DNA from: Echinicola vietnamensis DSM 17526
GTDB lineage: Bacteria > Bacteroidota > Bacteroidia > Cytophagales > Cyclobacteriaceae
Direction: 5' to 3'
NCBI RefSeq assembly: GCF_000325705.1
Contig: NC_019904.1
Span: 566,001-630,000 of the forward strand
DNA length: 64,000 bases
The notes under the pieces were generated by a model. It saw only the letters and a program-made list of their open reading frames with translations, was not told the DNA's origin and searched no databases. Positions 29,169 through 35,598 of this stretch are shown here, piece after piece. The position numbers and the translations under genes were made by a program. The stretch's first letter is position 1; each line of letters opens with the position of its first letter.

Positions 29169-29176
29169 CAAACTTA
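29169..29176 (-). promoter_or_regulatory. Candidate -7 box (TAAGTTTG) of the lipoprotein gene
   Basis: The minus strand reads TAAGTTTG 37 bp before the ATG at 29132. No matching -33 TTTG stands at the usual spacing. Confidence 0.4.
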
Positions 29177-29285
29177 ATTATTATAATATCCCTAAGCGAT
29201 GACATACGCAAAAACTTATCACCACTTAGGTATATAGTTAAATTTAACAACAGTATTTTAGCTAATCCACTAAACTACAACACTT

Positions 29286-29420
29286 ATGACCCGAAAAATC
29301 CCTGAAGGGGAATCCCGAAACAAGAAACACACAAAACTAAAATTAATCCGAGCGGTTCGTGAGGTTATCCGTATGTAAGAATATACCAAACTAGGTGTCA
29401 ACCGCATTGCGGATACCGCA
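29286..29420 (+). pseudogene. Remnant of a TetR-family regulator gene
   Basis: Reading from ATG 29286 gives 30 residues (MTRKIPEGESRNKKHTKLKL, then IRAVREVIRM) and a TAA; the same frame continues EYTKLGVNRIADTA before homology fades. Together this is the first helix and start of the helix-turn-helix of a TetR/AcrR regulator, interrupted by an in-frame stop and truncated. The fragment ends about 50 bp before the GIY-YIG array, suggesting the array's insertion or a deletion cut the gene. Confidence 0.6.
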
Positions 29421-29471
29421 CTTAAAAGTATAAACCATTTTCAGGACGCCTCCCACCGACATGCATTAGAA

Positions 29472-29720
29472 CTAACCGTTAATAAGTTCGAGAAGTTTTT
29501 TCCTGCTTTTCCATGATTTTACCTGTGACTCGCGCTCTTTCACTGCTGATTTTGACAGATAAATCTCATGGTAGCTAATGGCCCAATCATTAGCCCTGCC
29601 AGTAAATCCGCTGTGGTTAGTATTGTGCCTTCTTAGCCTTTCCTCAAGGCGGCATGATGTGTGGCCTATGTAATACTTGTCCAGCTCTCTGGAATAAAGT
29701 ATATAAAAATAATATACCAT
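29472..29720 (-). CDS. GIY-YIG nuclease, array copy with diverged C-terminus
   Basis: 82-residue single-domain GIY-YIG endonuclease. The motif is FYI (5-7) and YYIGHT (16-21), with Arg24/Arg28 and Glu62 or Glu64 as likely catalytic residues. Residues 1-36 are identical to the other two copies (29852-30106 and 30237-30491), but from residue 37 on the protein differs at many positions and ends KKLLELING instead of TKLVQLIERTG. The start is the ATG at 29720; longer readings translate a tRNA-like sequence. A hairpin-T-run terminator lies just before the start, so expression would need read-through. Confidence 0.8.
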   Translation of the reverse strand: MVYYFYILYSRELDKYYIGHTSCRLEERLRRHNTNHSGFTGRANDWAISYHEIYLSKSAVKERESQVKSWKSRKKLLELING

Positions 29721-29731
29721 CGATTTAAAAT

Positions 29732-29760
29732 AAAAAAAATCCTTGGCACATACCAAGGAT
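29732..29760 (-). terminator. Hairpin-T-run between tRNA-like copy and GIY-YIG gene (copy 1)
   Basis: On the minus strand ATCCTTGG pairs with CCAAGGAT, followed by eight T. The same hairpin recurs at 30118 and 30503. Confidence 0.8.
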
Positions 29761-29766
29761 TTCCTG

Positions 29767-29842
29767 TGGGAATTGAGGGATTCGAACCCCCGAACACTCC
29801 CGATGTGAATCGGGATGCTCTGAACCAACTGAGCTAAACCCC
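29767..29842 (-). tRNA. tRNA-Val-like sequence (loop CAC), probably a chimeric pseudogene
   Basis: 76 nt. The D arm, T arm (GGGGG-TTCGAAT-CCCTC) and 3' acceptor strand (AATTCCC plus A) equal those of the intact tRNA-Val at 30537-30611. The 5' strand is GGGGTTT, which mispairs with AATTCCC, and is one base shorter to the D arm. The anticodon arm is 18 nt, TCCCGA-TTCACA-TCGGGA, a 6-bp stem with a 6-nt loop instead of 5 and 7. If read as a tRNA the anticodon is CAC (Val). Function is doubtful. It differs from the 30152 copy by one base in the variable region. Confidence 0.5.
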
Positions 29843-29851
29843 AGCGCAACA

Positions 29852-30106
29852 CTATCCCGTGCGCTCGATGAGCTGTACCAGCTTTGTCCTACTCTTCCAG
29901 GATTTCACCTGTAGCTCCCGCTCCACTGCTTCGGTTTTTGATTGATTGGTTTCACAATAGTGAACCAGCCAGTCATTGACCCTACCTGTAAATCCTTTGT
30001 GATTGGTATTGTGCCGCCGAAGCCTTTCCTCAAGGCGGCATGATGTGTGGCCTATGTAATACTTGTCCAGCTCTCTGGAATAAAGGATATAAAAATAATA
30101 TACCAT
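29852..30106 (-). CDS. GIY-YIG nuclease, tandem copy 1
   Basis: 84-residue GIY-YIG nuclease, identical in sequence to the copy at 30237-30491. Motif residues as in the 29472 copy (FYI, YYIGHT, Arg-rich RLEERLRRHN, Glu62/64). Family members of this size occur in many copies in Bacteroidota and are often annotated as excinuclease-like or UPF0213-like; their role is not established. It stops 9 bp before the next tRNA-like sequence and follows a terminator hairpin at 30118-30145. Confidence 0.85.
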   Translation of the reverse strand: MVYYFYILYSRELDKYYIGHTSCRLEERLRRHNTNHKGFTGRVNDWLVHYCETNQSKTEAVERELQVKSWKSRTKLVQLIERTG

Positions 30107-30117
30107 CGATTTAAAAT

Positions 30118-30145
30118 AAAAAAATCCTTGGCACATACCAAGGAT
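30118..30145 (-). terminator. Hairpin-T-run between tRNA-like copy and GIY-YIG gene (copy 2)
   Basis: Same ATCCTTGG / CCAAGGAT stem with a seven-T tail on the minus strand. Confidence 0.8.
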
Positions 30146-30151
30146 TTCCTG

Positions 30152-30227
30152 TGGGAATTGAGGGATTCGAACCCCCGACCACTCCCGATGTGAATCGGGA
30201 TGCTCTGAACCAACTGAGCTAAACCCC
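30152..30227 (-). tRNA. tRNA-Val-like sequence (loop CAC), second chimeric copy
   Basis: 76 nt, same as the 29767 copy apart from one base (variable region GTGGTC). It shows the same mismatched 5' acceptor strand GGGGTTT, 18-nt anticodon arm with 6-nt loop TTCACA, and intact D and T arms shared with tRNA-Val. It begins 9 bp after the stop of the GIY-YIG gene at 30237. Confidence 0.5.
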
Positions 30228-30236
30228 AGCGCAACA

Positions 30237-30491
30237 CTATCCCGTGCGCTCGATGAGCTGTACCAGCTTTGTCCTACTCTTCCAGGATTTCACCTGTAGC
30301 TCCCGCTCCACTGCTTCGGTTTTTGATTGATTGGTTTCACAATAGTGAACCAGCCAGTCATTGACCCTACCTGTAAATCCTTTGTGATTGGTATTGTGCC
30401 GCCGAAGCCTTTCCTCAAGGCGGCATGATGTGTGGCCTATGTAATACTTGTCCAGCTCTCTGGAATAAAGGATATAAAAATAATATACCAT
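30237..30491 (-). CDS. GIY-YIG nuclease, tandem copy 2
   Basis: 84-residue protein identical to copy 1. This copy follows the intact tRNA-Val at 30537 and its terminator (30503-30530), so it is the unit nearest the array promoter. The true start is the ATG at 30491; the longer reading up to 30596 is a translation of the tRNA gene. Confidence 0.85.
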   Translation of the reverse strand: MVYYFYILYSRELDKYYIGHTSCRLEERLRRHNTNHKGFTGRVNDWLVHYCETNQSKTEAVERELQVKSWKSRTKLVQLIERTG

Positions 30492-30502
30492 CGATTTAAA
30501 AT

Positions 30503-30530
30503 AAAAAAATCCTTGGCACATACCAAGGAT
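30503..30530 (-). terminator. Hairpin-T-run after the intact tRNA-Val
   Basis: Same ATCCTTGG / CCAAGGAT stem with seven T, 7 bp after the tRNA-Val 3' end. It should end the tRNA transcript and limit expression of the GIY-YIG gene behind it. Confidence 0.85.
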
Positions 30531-30536
30531 TTCCTG

Positions 30537-30611
30537 TGGGAATTGAGGGATTCGAACCCCCGACCCTCTGCTTGTAAGGCAGATGCTCTGAACCAACTGA
30601 GCTAAATTCCC
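30537..30611 (-). tRNA. tRNA-Val (TAC)
   Basis: 75 nt including discriminator A. The acceptor GGGAATT pairs fully with AATTCCC, the anticodon arm is TCTGC-CTTACAA-GCAGA (anticodon TAC), and the T arm is GGGGG-TTCGAAT-CCCTC. CCA is not encoded. Confidence 0.95.
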
Positions 30612-30662
30612 AAGAATATTTTAAACCACCTTTTTGTTTCTGGTCATTTCCAAGAAACGTTG

Positions 30663-30737
30663 TGGGAATTGAGGGATTCGAACCCCCGACCCTCTGCTTG
30701 TAAGGCAGATGCTCTGAACCAACTGAGCTAAATTCCC
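30663..30737 (-). tRNA. tRNA-Val (TAC), second copy
   Basis: Identical to the copy at 30537-30611. The 51-bp spacer before the next tRNA and the matching spacer after the 30788 tRNA-like sequence are nearly the same text (one extra C), so tRNA plus spacer has been duplicated as a unit. Confidence 0.95.
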
Positions 30738-30787
30738 AAGAATATTTTAAACCACTTTTTGTTTCTGGTCATTTCCAAGAAACGTTG

Positions 30788-30864
30788 TGGGAATTGAGGG
30801 ATTCGACACCCCGACTGCTCCCGATATAAATCGGGATGCTCTGAACCAACTGAGCTAAATTCCC
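30788..30864 (-). tRNA. tRNA-like sequence (loop TAT), probable pseudogene
   Basis: 77 nt with a perfect tRNA-Val acceptor (GGGAATT / AATTCCC) and D arm. The anticodon arm is TCCCGA-TTTATA-TCGGGA (6-bp stem, 6-nt loop), giving TAT if forced into a tRNA reading. The T arm is damaged (GGGGT-GTCGAAT-CCCTC, last stem pair and T54 lost). It is first in the transcript from the promoter at 30900. It shares the odd arm architecture with the 29767 and 30152 copies. Confidence 0.45.
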
Positions 30865-30899
30865 ATTACTCGTCAACCATTTGTTGTTGAATTGGATTG

Positions 30900-30930
30900 C
30901 AAAGGTAGGTGTTTTTTTTATTGCAGCAAA
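30900..30930 (-). promoter_or_regulatory. Promoter of the tRNA/GIY-YIG array
   Basis: On the minus strand TTTG (30930-30927), a 19-nt spacer and TACCTTTG (30907-30900) form a full Bacteroidota promoter. It starts about 36 bp before the first tRNA-like sequence and points into the array. Confidence 0.8.
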
Positions 30931-30938
30931 TAATATAA

Positions 30939-30976
30939 TAAAAAAAATATCAGCTATATGGTAACTAGCTGATATT
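30939..30976 (-). terminator. Terminator of the ALDH gene
   Basis: Perfect 10-bp stem AATATCAGCT / AGCTGATATT with an 11-nt loop, followed on the minus strand by a T-rich run; it lies 31 bp after the ALDH stop. Confidence 0.8.
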
Positions 30977-31006
30977 CTGAATAAAAAGTTAACTAGAAAT
31001 AACAGG

Positions 31007-32551
31007 TTAAATATCAAATTTAATTCCTTGTGCCAGTGGAAGATCAGTACTATAGTTAATGGTGTTGGTTTGTCTTCTCATATAAGCCTTCCAGGCATCC
31101 GAACCAGACTCTCTACCACCTCCAGTTTCTTTCTCACCACCAAAGGCCCCGCCAATTTCAGCTCCCGAGGTACCAATGTTAACATTGCTAATACCGCAGT
31201 CAGAACCTTCACTGGAGAGGTAGCGCTCTGCTTCCCGCATATTGGTGGTCATGATAGCAGAAGACAACCCTTGCGGCACATTATTCTGCATGGCAATCGC
31301 CTCATCGAATTCACTATATTTCATAAGATACAAGATAGGCCCAAACGTCTCTTTCTGGACGATCTGGAAATGATTTTCTGCTTCAAATACACTTGGTCTC
31401 ACATAGCAACCCGAAACATACTCCTCTCCTTCCAAAAGTCCTCCGGCCACTACCTCCTTTCCGCCTTCCGCTTTGACCCTTTCGATAGCGGTAAGGTAAT
31501 TCTGCACTGCATCTTTATCTATGAGCGGGCCGACAATGTTATCCTCATCGAGGGGATTCCCAATGGTAAGCTTGGAATACGCAGCAACCATCCTTTCTTT
31601 TACTTCTTCAAACACTGATTCATGAATGATCAATCTCCGGGTACTGGTACATCGTTGGCCAGCGGTTCCCACTGCCCCGAAAAGTGCCCCCCGGATAGCA
31701 ATATCTAAATCAGCATGCTCAGTAATGATAATAGCATTGTTCCCGCCAAGCTCCAAAAGCACTTTTCCTAATCTTCCTCCGACCGTCTCCCCAACAGATT
31801 TCCCCATTTGGGTAGAGCCGGTAGCCGAAATGAGCGCTACTCTAGGATCTTGGGTAAGAAATGCCCCGACATTGGCACCCCCAATAAGCAGGGAAGTGAT
31901 CCCTTCAGGAAAACCGTTTCTATTAAAGACATCAGCAGCGATTAGTTGACACGCCACAGAGGTCAAAGGAGTCTTTTCAGATGGCTTCCACACACAAACA
32001 TCTCCACACACCCACGCGATCATCGTGTTCCAGGACCAGACAGCTACCGGGAAGTTAAAGGCTGAAATCACTCCTACAATCCCCAATGGATGCCACTGTT
32101 CATACATACGATGGCTCGGGCGTTCTGAATGCATAGTAAGCCCATACAACTGCCGGGAAAGGCCTACGGCAAAATCACAGATATCAATCATCTCCTGTAC
32201 CTCACCCAGTCCCTCTTGATAGGATTTCCCCATCTCATAGGACACTAGCTTTCCAAGGAGGGACTTTTTGTTCCTGAGCTCAATCCCAATTTGGCGCACT
32301 ACTTCCCCACGCTGAGGAGCAGGAACTTTCCGCCAAGCTTTAAAGGCCTTTTCTGCCTGATCCAAGACTTTCTCATAGGACTCTCGCGTGGTCATCTGAA
32401 CTTTCCCTAATTCCTTTCCGTCCACCGGAGAGTAACTGCTAAGCCATTCTCCTTTGATATCTATAAACTCCACCCCTGTCCAAGTTCCCTTATTTACCTC
32501 GTTCAGCCCGAGGTCTTGAAGAAGTGTTTTTGTGTCAAATGTGCCTGCCAT
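31007..32551 (-). CDS. Aldehyde dehydrogenase, ALDH7 (aminoadipate-semialdehyde) type
   Basis: 514-residue NAD(P)-dependent dehydrogenase that reads as the ALDH7/antiquitin group, whose members oxidise alpha-aminoadipate semialdehyde (piperideine-6-carboxylate) in lysine breakdown. Visible: ISAFNFPVAVWSWN, ATGSTQMGKSVGE cofactor loop, Glu267 in LLELGGNNA, nucleophile Cys301 in GTAGQRCTSTRRL, and GGAFGGEKETGGGRESGSDA near the C-terminus, typical of ALDH7. Length matches. No lysine catabolic partner is adjacent, so substrate is by family only. It is monocistronic, ending in the hairpin at 30946-30976. Confidence 0.88.
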   Translation of the reverse strand: MAGTFDTKTLLQDLGLNEVNKGTWTGVEFIDIKGEWLSSYSPVDGKELGKVQMTTRESYEKVLDQAEKAFKAWRKVPAPQRGEVVRQIGIELRNKKSLLGKLVSYEMGKSYQEGLGEVQEMIDICDFAVGLSRQLYGLTMHSERPSHRMYEQWHPLGIVGVISAFNFPVAVWSWNTMIAWVCGDVCVWKPSEKTPLTSVACQLIAADVFNRNGFPEGITSLLIGGANVGAFLTQDPRVALISATGSTQMGKSVGETVGGRLGKVLLELGGNNAIIITEHADLDIAIRGALFGAVGTAGQRCTSTRRLIIHESVFEEVKERMVAAYSKLTIGNPLDEDNIVGPLIDKDAVQNYLTAIERVKAEGGKEVVAGGLLEGEEYVSGCYVRPSVFEAENHFQIVQKETFGPILYLMKYSEFDEAIAMQNNVPQGLSSAIMTTNMREAERYLSSEGSDCGISNVNIGTSGAEIGGAFGGEKETGGGRESGSDAWKAYMRRQTNTINYSTDLPLAQGIKFDI

Positions 32552-32785
32552 GATCCTTTTGTTTTAGCTAATTTGTGTTTATCTGTAAGCCCAATTTTGG
32601 CAAATGGGATGAGAAGTTATTTAATTATTTGAAGAAATTAAAGAAGCCTCTCTATTTATGCATTTATCAAATAAATTTATCCGTTCAAAATGAGTGATGA
32701 TAGCCAAGTTCCACCTCCTCACCAACCCCAAATGTAGCAAACCAACTCCATATACCGTATAGATAAATAACCAACCGCGCTTACC

Positions 32786-33355
32786 ATGAAACCTTATGTT
32801 TACCTTTTCACTTTTTTGCTGGTATTTACATCCTGCCTTAAGGACAATGAACAGAGCAATGTTTCCACTCAAAATTGCGCTAATACTTCCTTTGATGAAT
32901 TAGCCGTTGATTTCTGTCTGCTTTCGATTGATTCTGTCCCTGCCACCTCCTTCCGCCAAGGAGAAAACATTATCTTTGCTTTGACACTTCACAATCTCAC
33001 CTCGGACCAGCTGACTATCAAGCCAGCCTTTCTCCACAACCACCCTTTTGCGGTTCGCAGCCAAAACGATATTTTTGGTATCGGGACTCCCATCACTGGA
33101 GTTTGGTGTCAATTTAGCTTAAACCCACAAGAATTGGTCTTGGCTAAAGGTACATCCATTACACTGAGGGCACCGTGGTTTTGGGACGACGAAATAACGC
33201 CTACCTACCCACTATGCAAAGCGGACTCTAACCCGGTCATTCCTCCGGGAAATTACATTTCAATGGTGGACTTAGACTTTTCGATAGAAAATAACGCAAG
33301 CACCAACATCATAGACGGTCCACAGCTTACGGTCTTATTTGCTGTGGAAAACTGA
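32786..33355 (+). CDS. Uncharacterised lipoprotein with Ig-like fold features
   Basis: 189-residue lipoprotein; lipobox FTSC with Cys17 and the following LKDNE. The mature part alternates beta strands (NIIFALTLHNLTSDQLTIKP; KGTSITLRAPWFWDD; GNYISMVDLDF) in the manner of a single immunoglobulin-like domain, with four more cysteines that could form disulfides. I do not recognise the family. It is 77 bp before the repeat protein at 33433, so the two may be co-expressed. Confidence 0.65.
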   Translation: MKPYVYLFTFLLVFTSCLKDNEQSNVSTQNCANTSFDELAVDFCLLSIDSVPATSFRQGENIIFALTLHNLTSDQLTIKPAFLHNHPFAVRSQNDIFGIGTPITGVWCQFSLNPQELVLAKGTSITLRAPWFWDDEITPTYPLCKADSNPVIPPGNYISMVDLDFSIENNASTNIIDGPQLTVLFAVEN

Positions 33356-33432
33356 ACAAGAAAAACCCCCTGTTCCATTGGCACAACATTTGACACAGGC
33401 ATCACATTGATCCATTTTTAACTCCCCAAAAA

Positions 33433-34113
33433 ATGAAAAGATACCTCCTACTACTTACCGCTTTCTTGCTGCAACAATTGGCTTTTGGCCAACTGATCGA
33501 ACGCAACTTCTTTGGAGACTTGGAATACCACTCCAGAAATGGTGAATATAAAGCTACTTTGGAAAAAAACGTCTTTAACGATCTAGTGTTCAGCGACAAC
33601 ATGCATAACAAAATCACTTTTGAGGAAAAATACCTTCATTGGGAGTATGGCGATTTGTTGAAAAACGAACGAGAAGAACACATGTTCCTCATGGACTTAG
33701 TTCGTCAATACCGACGGGAATCCCACTACAAAGCCACCTATGAGATTGATATCTTTAACAATTTGGTCATCGAAGACAACAGAAGCTATAAACTCGAAGT
33801 AGGCGAAGACATCTTCGGCAACATCACCCACGAAGAATCCATTAACGGACATCGCATTGCCATTACGAGAGAAAAAGACGGCGGGCTTATCTATGAATCG
33901 AACAGCCAAAAAGCTTCCTTGCAAAAGGATATTTTTGACCGATGGATTTATGAGGATAGTCGGGAAAACAAGCTTGTATTCACTAATACTTCGTGGGCCA
34001 ATATGGAAAGAAAATACGGAAATCACGAGCGTATATTTCAACACTTCATGGATGAGCTCCTGTTCATCGAAAATAATCCCAGTCCCCGCATTAGAAGAAG
34101 TCGTGACCATTAG
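33433..34113 (+). CDS. Secreted protein of degenerate beta repeats
   Basis: 226-residue protein with a signal peptide (LLLTAFLLQQLAFGQ). The mature chain is built from repeats of about 20-24 residues with the pattern YK-x-x-x-E-x-(D/N)-(I/V)-F-x-(N/D)-L-(V/I)-x-(E/S)-D-N, for example KNVFNDLVFSDN, IDIFNNLVIEDN, EDIFGNITHEES and KDIFDRWIYEDS. This looks like a repetitive beta structure, but no known family is recognised. It ends with a basic tail IRRSRDH. Base composition is like its neighbours. Confidence 0.7.
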   Translation: MKRYLLLLTAFLLQQLAFGQLIERNFFGDLEYHSRNGEYKATLEKNVFNDLVFSDNMHNKITFEEKYLHWEYGDLLKNEREEHMFLMDLVRQYRRESHYKATYEIDIFNNLVIEDNRSYKLEVGEDIFGNITHEESINGHRIAITREKDGGLIYESNSQKASLQKDIFDRWIYEDSRENKLVFTNTSWANMERKYGNHERIFQHFMDELLFIENNPSPRIRRSRDH

Positions 34114-34133
34114 TTGATTTTTCCTTAAAGCCA

Positions 34134-34141
34134 TATATTTG
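34134..34141 (+). promoter_or_regulatory. -7 box (TATATTTG) of the HipA-like/DUF3037 pair
   Basis: TATATTTG lies 88 bp before the kinase ATG, with a TTG 17 nt upstream. The match is to the Bacteroidota TAnnTTTG element. Confidence 0.5.
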
Positions 34142-34229
34142 TTGAAGGCCTGAATACAGGAATATCCTTGGCAAAAGAATATATCTTTCATAGTGCCGTT
34201 AACCTATTTTCAGTTTAGATAAGCCGTAT

Positions 34230-35024
34230 ATGAAAACGCTTCCATCACTCCGCACCGTTACGGTAACGCGGTACATTTTGCCCCTCCGGGAAGGCGGCTC
34301 TCTACCGGCCCTCGCCGAAGCGGACGATGGCTTTAAGTACGCCCTGAAATTCAGGGGAGCAGGCCAGCGGGAAAAGGCCCTGATTGCGGAACTCTTAGGG
34401 GGAGAGATCGCGAGACTGCTGGGCTTTAAAGTTCCCGAACTGGTATTTGCGGAATTGGACGTGGCCTTTGGGCGATCAGAGGGGGATGAAGAAATCCAGG
34501 ACCTGCTAAAAGGCAGCCAAGGACTCAACCTGGCCCTGCACTTTTTATCCCAAGCGATCAACTTCGATCCACTGGCCATGAAAGTAGACCCTCTTCTGGC
34601 GTCCAAAATCGTTTGGCTGGACATGCTGATCACCAATGTGGACAGGACTTTTCGCAACACCAATATGCTGATGTGGAACAGGGAACTTTGGCTGATCGAC
34701 CATGGAGCGGCATTTCTTTTCCATCACAGTTGGAACAATTGGGAAAGAAATGCCCAAGGCACCTTCCCTATCATCCAAAACCACGTACTTTTGCCTGAAG
34801 CAAGCATGCTGGATGAGGCAAATGAAATTTTAAAGCCGCTATTAACTCCTGACAAGATCAAACAAATCGTATCCCTGATCCCCAAATCTTGGTTGCTCGC
34901 AGGCGGGGAAAGCGAAGATGCCGAAGAACTGGCAGGAGTTTATTCATCATTTCTGAACCTAAGGCATGCCCATGCAGATTATTTCACCAAAGAAGCAAAA
35001 GATGCAAGGACAGCTGTTATATGA
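34230..35024 (+). CDS. HipA-like kinase (HipA_2 type)
   Basis: 264-residue predicted protein kinase of the HipA-like fold. Visible: nucleotide-loop region EGGSLPALAE (21-30), Lys40 in FKYALKF for ATP, catalytic loop TNVDRTFRNTN with Asp138 and Asn143/Asn145, and metal-binding Asp157 in LIDHGAAF. It lacks the N-terminal part and the HipB antitoxin partner of classical HipBA. It overlaps the DUF3037 gene by 23 bp, a pairing that recurs in bacteria and implies joint function. Whether it is a toxin, a regulator or a metabolic kinase is unknown. Confidence 0.8.
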   Translation: MKTLPSLRTVTVTRYILPLREGGSLPALAEADDGFKYALKFRGAGQREKALIAELLGGEIARLLGFKVPELVFAELDVAFGRSEGDEEIQDLLKGSQGLNLALHFLSQAINFDPLAMKVDPLLASKIVWLDMLITNVDRTFRNTNMLMWNRELWLIDHGAAFLFHHSWNNWERNAQGTFPIIQNHVLLPEASMLDEANEILKPLLTPDKIKQIVSLIPKSWLLAGGESEDAEELAGVYSSFLNLRHAHADYFTKEAKDARTAVI

Positions 35025-35379
35025 CTACGCCATCATCCGGGTCGTACCCAGGGTAGAGCGAGAGGAATTCATCAACGTAGGCGTAATCATCTGCGGTACA
35101 AAAAGCGGCTACTTACAGGCCAAGCTGCATTTAAATGAATCAAAGCTCCTAACTTTAGACCCAGAAGCAGATGTATCCATGATCAAGGAAAACCTGGCAT
35201 CCTTTGAAAAAATATGCCAGGGCTCCAAAGGGCCTATCGCTACTATGGACAAGGCTTCACGCTTTCGATGGCTCACGGCCGTACGAAGCTCGGTCATCCA
35301 GACTTCCCGGCCCCATAGCGGATTTAGCCATAACTTGGACGATACTTTAGCGCGCCTATTCAAGGAGTATGTACTTTAG
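35002..35379 (+). CDS. DUF3037 protein, partner of the HipA-like kinase
   Basis: 125-residue protein. LLYDYAIIRVVPRVEREEFI then NVGVIICGTKSGYLQAKLHL is the DUF3037 signature; the C-terminal half is helical. The ATG at 35002 starts inside the kinase gene (23-bp overlap), so translation is probably coupled; an earlier in-frame start at 34966 adds 12 residues. It may act as substrate, inhibitor or scaffold of the kinase; no evidence in the sequence decides this. Confidence 0.82.
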   Translation: MQGQLLYDYAIIRVVPRVEREEFINVGVIICGTKSGYLQAKLHLNESKLLTLDPEADVSMIKENLASFEKICQGSKGPIATMDKASRFRWLTAVRSSVIQTSRPHSGFSHNLDDTLARLFKEYVL

Positions 35380-35512
35380 CTCTCATTTTCTGCTTTTCAG
35401 ATCAGAAACTTGTGGTTGATGGTAAAACCGTCACTGGGAGAGGGTATTTTGTAGGATGTAACTCCGAATAGGTGTCGATGTTACCATTACCCCCCGCAAA
35501 GCAGCGAAATAA

Positions 35513-35547
35513 AAAAACCTTCAAAGTTCATCGCTCTGAAGGTTTTT
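35513..35547 (-). terminator. Intrinsic terminator of the RND efflux operon
   Basis: AAAAACCTTCA / TGAAGGTTTTT stem; on the minus strand it is followed by further T residues. It can also act for the DUF3037 gene on the plus strand, with five T. Confidence 0.85.
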
Positions 35548-35598
35548 CGTGTACGGCAGGCGTCTCCTGTCCGATTTTAGTAGGTCAATAATGATGCA

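Larger units (their letters stand above)
29767..30536. repeat. Two tandem 385-bp units (tRNA-like, GIY-YIG, hairpin)
   Basis: Units 29767-30151 and 30152-30536 are identical by eye except one base (GTGTTC versus GTGGTC in the tRNA-like variable region). The phase continues into the intact tRNA-Val at 30537, whose 3' half matches the units until the anticodon arm. The near identity indicates a very recent duplication or continuing gene conversion. Confidence 0.9.

Noticed and set aside
29472..29852. Long GIY-YIG reading with an N-terminal extension beginning MLRWGLAQLVQ
   Set aside because: The extension is a translation of the tRNA-like sequence and hairpin; text like LAQLVQS is the usual false protein from tRNA genes. 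The start is at 29720, and likewise 30106 and 30491 for the other copies.
29767..30536. CRISPR array
   Set aside because: The repeat unit is 385 bp and contains genes; there are no short repeats with unique spacers anywhere in the window.
34230..35379. Classical HipBA toxin-antitoxin
   Set aside because: No HipB helix-turn-helix gene is next to the kinase, and the partner is DUF3037, so only a HipA-like call is made.
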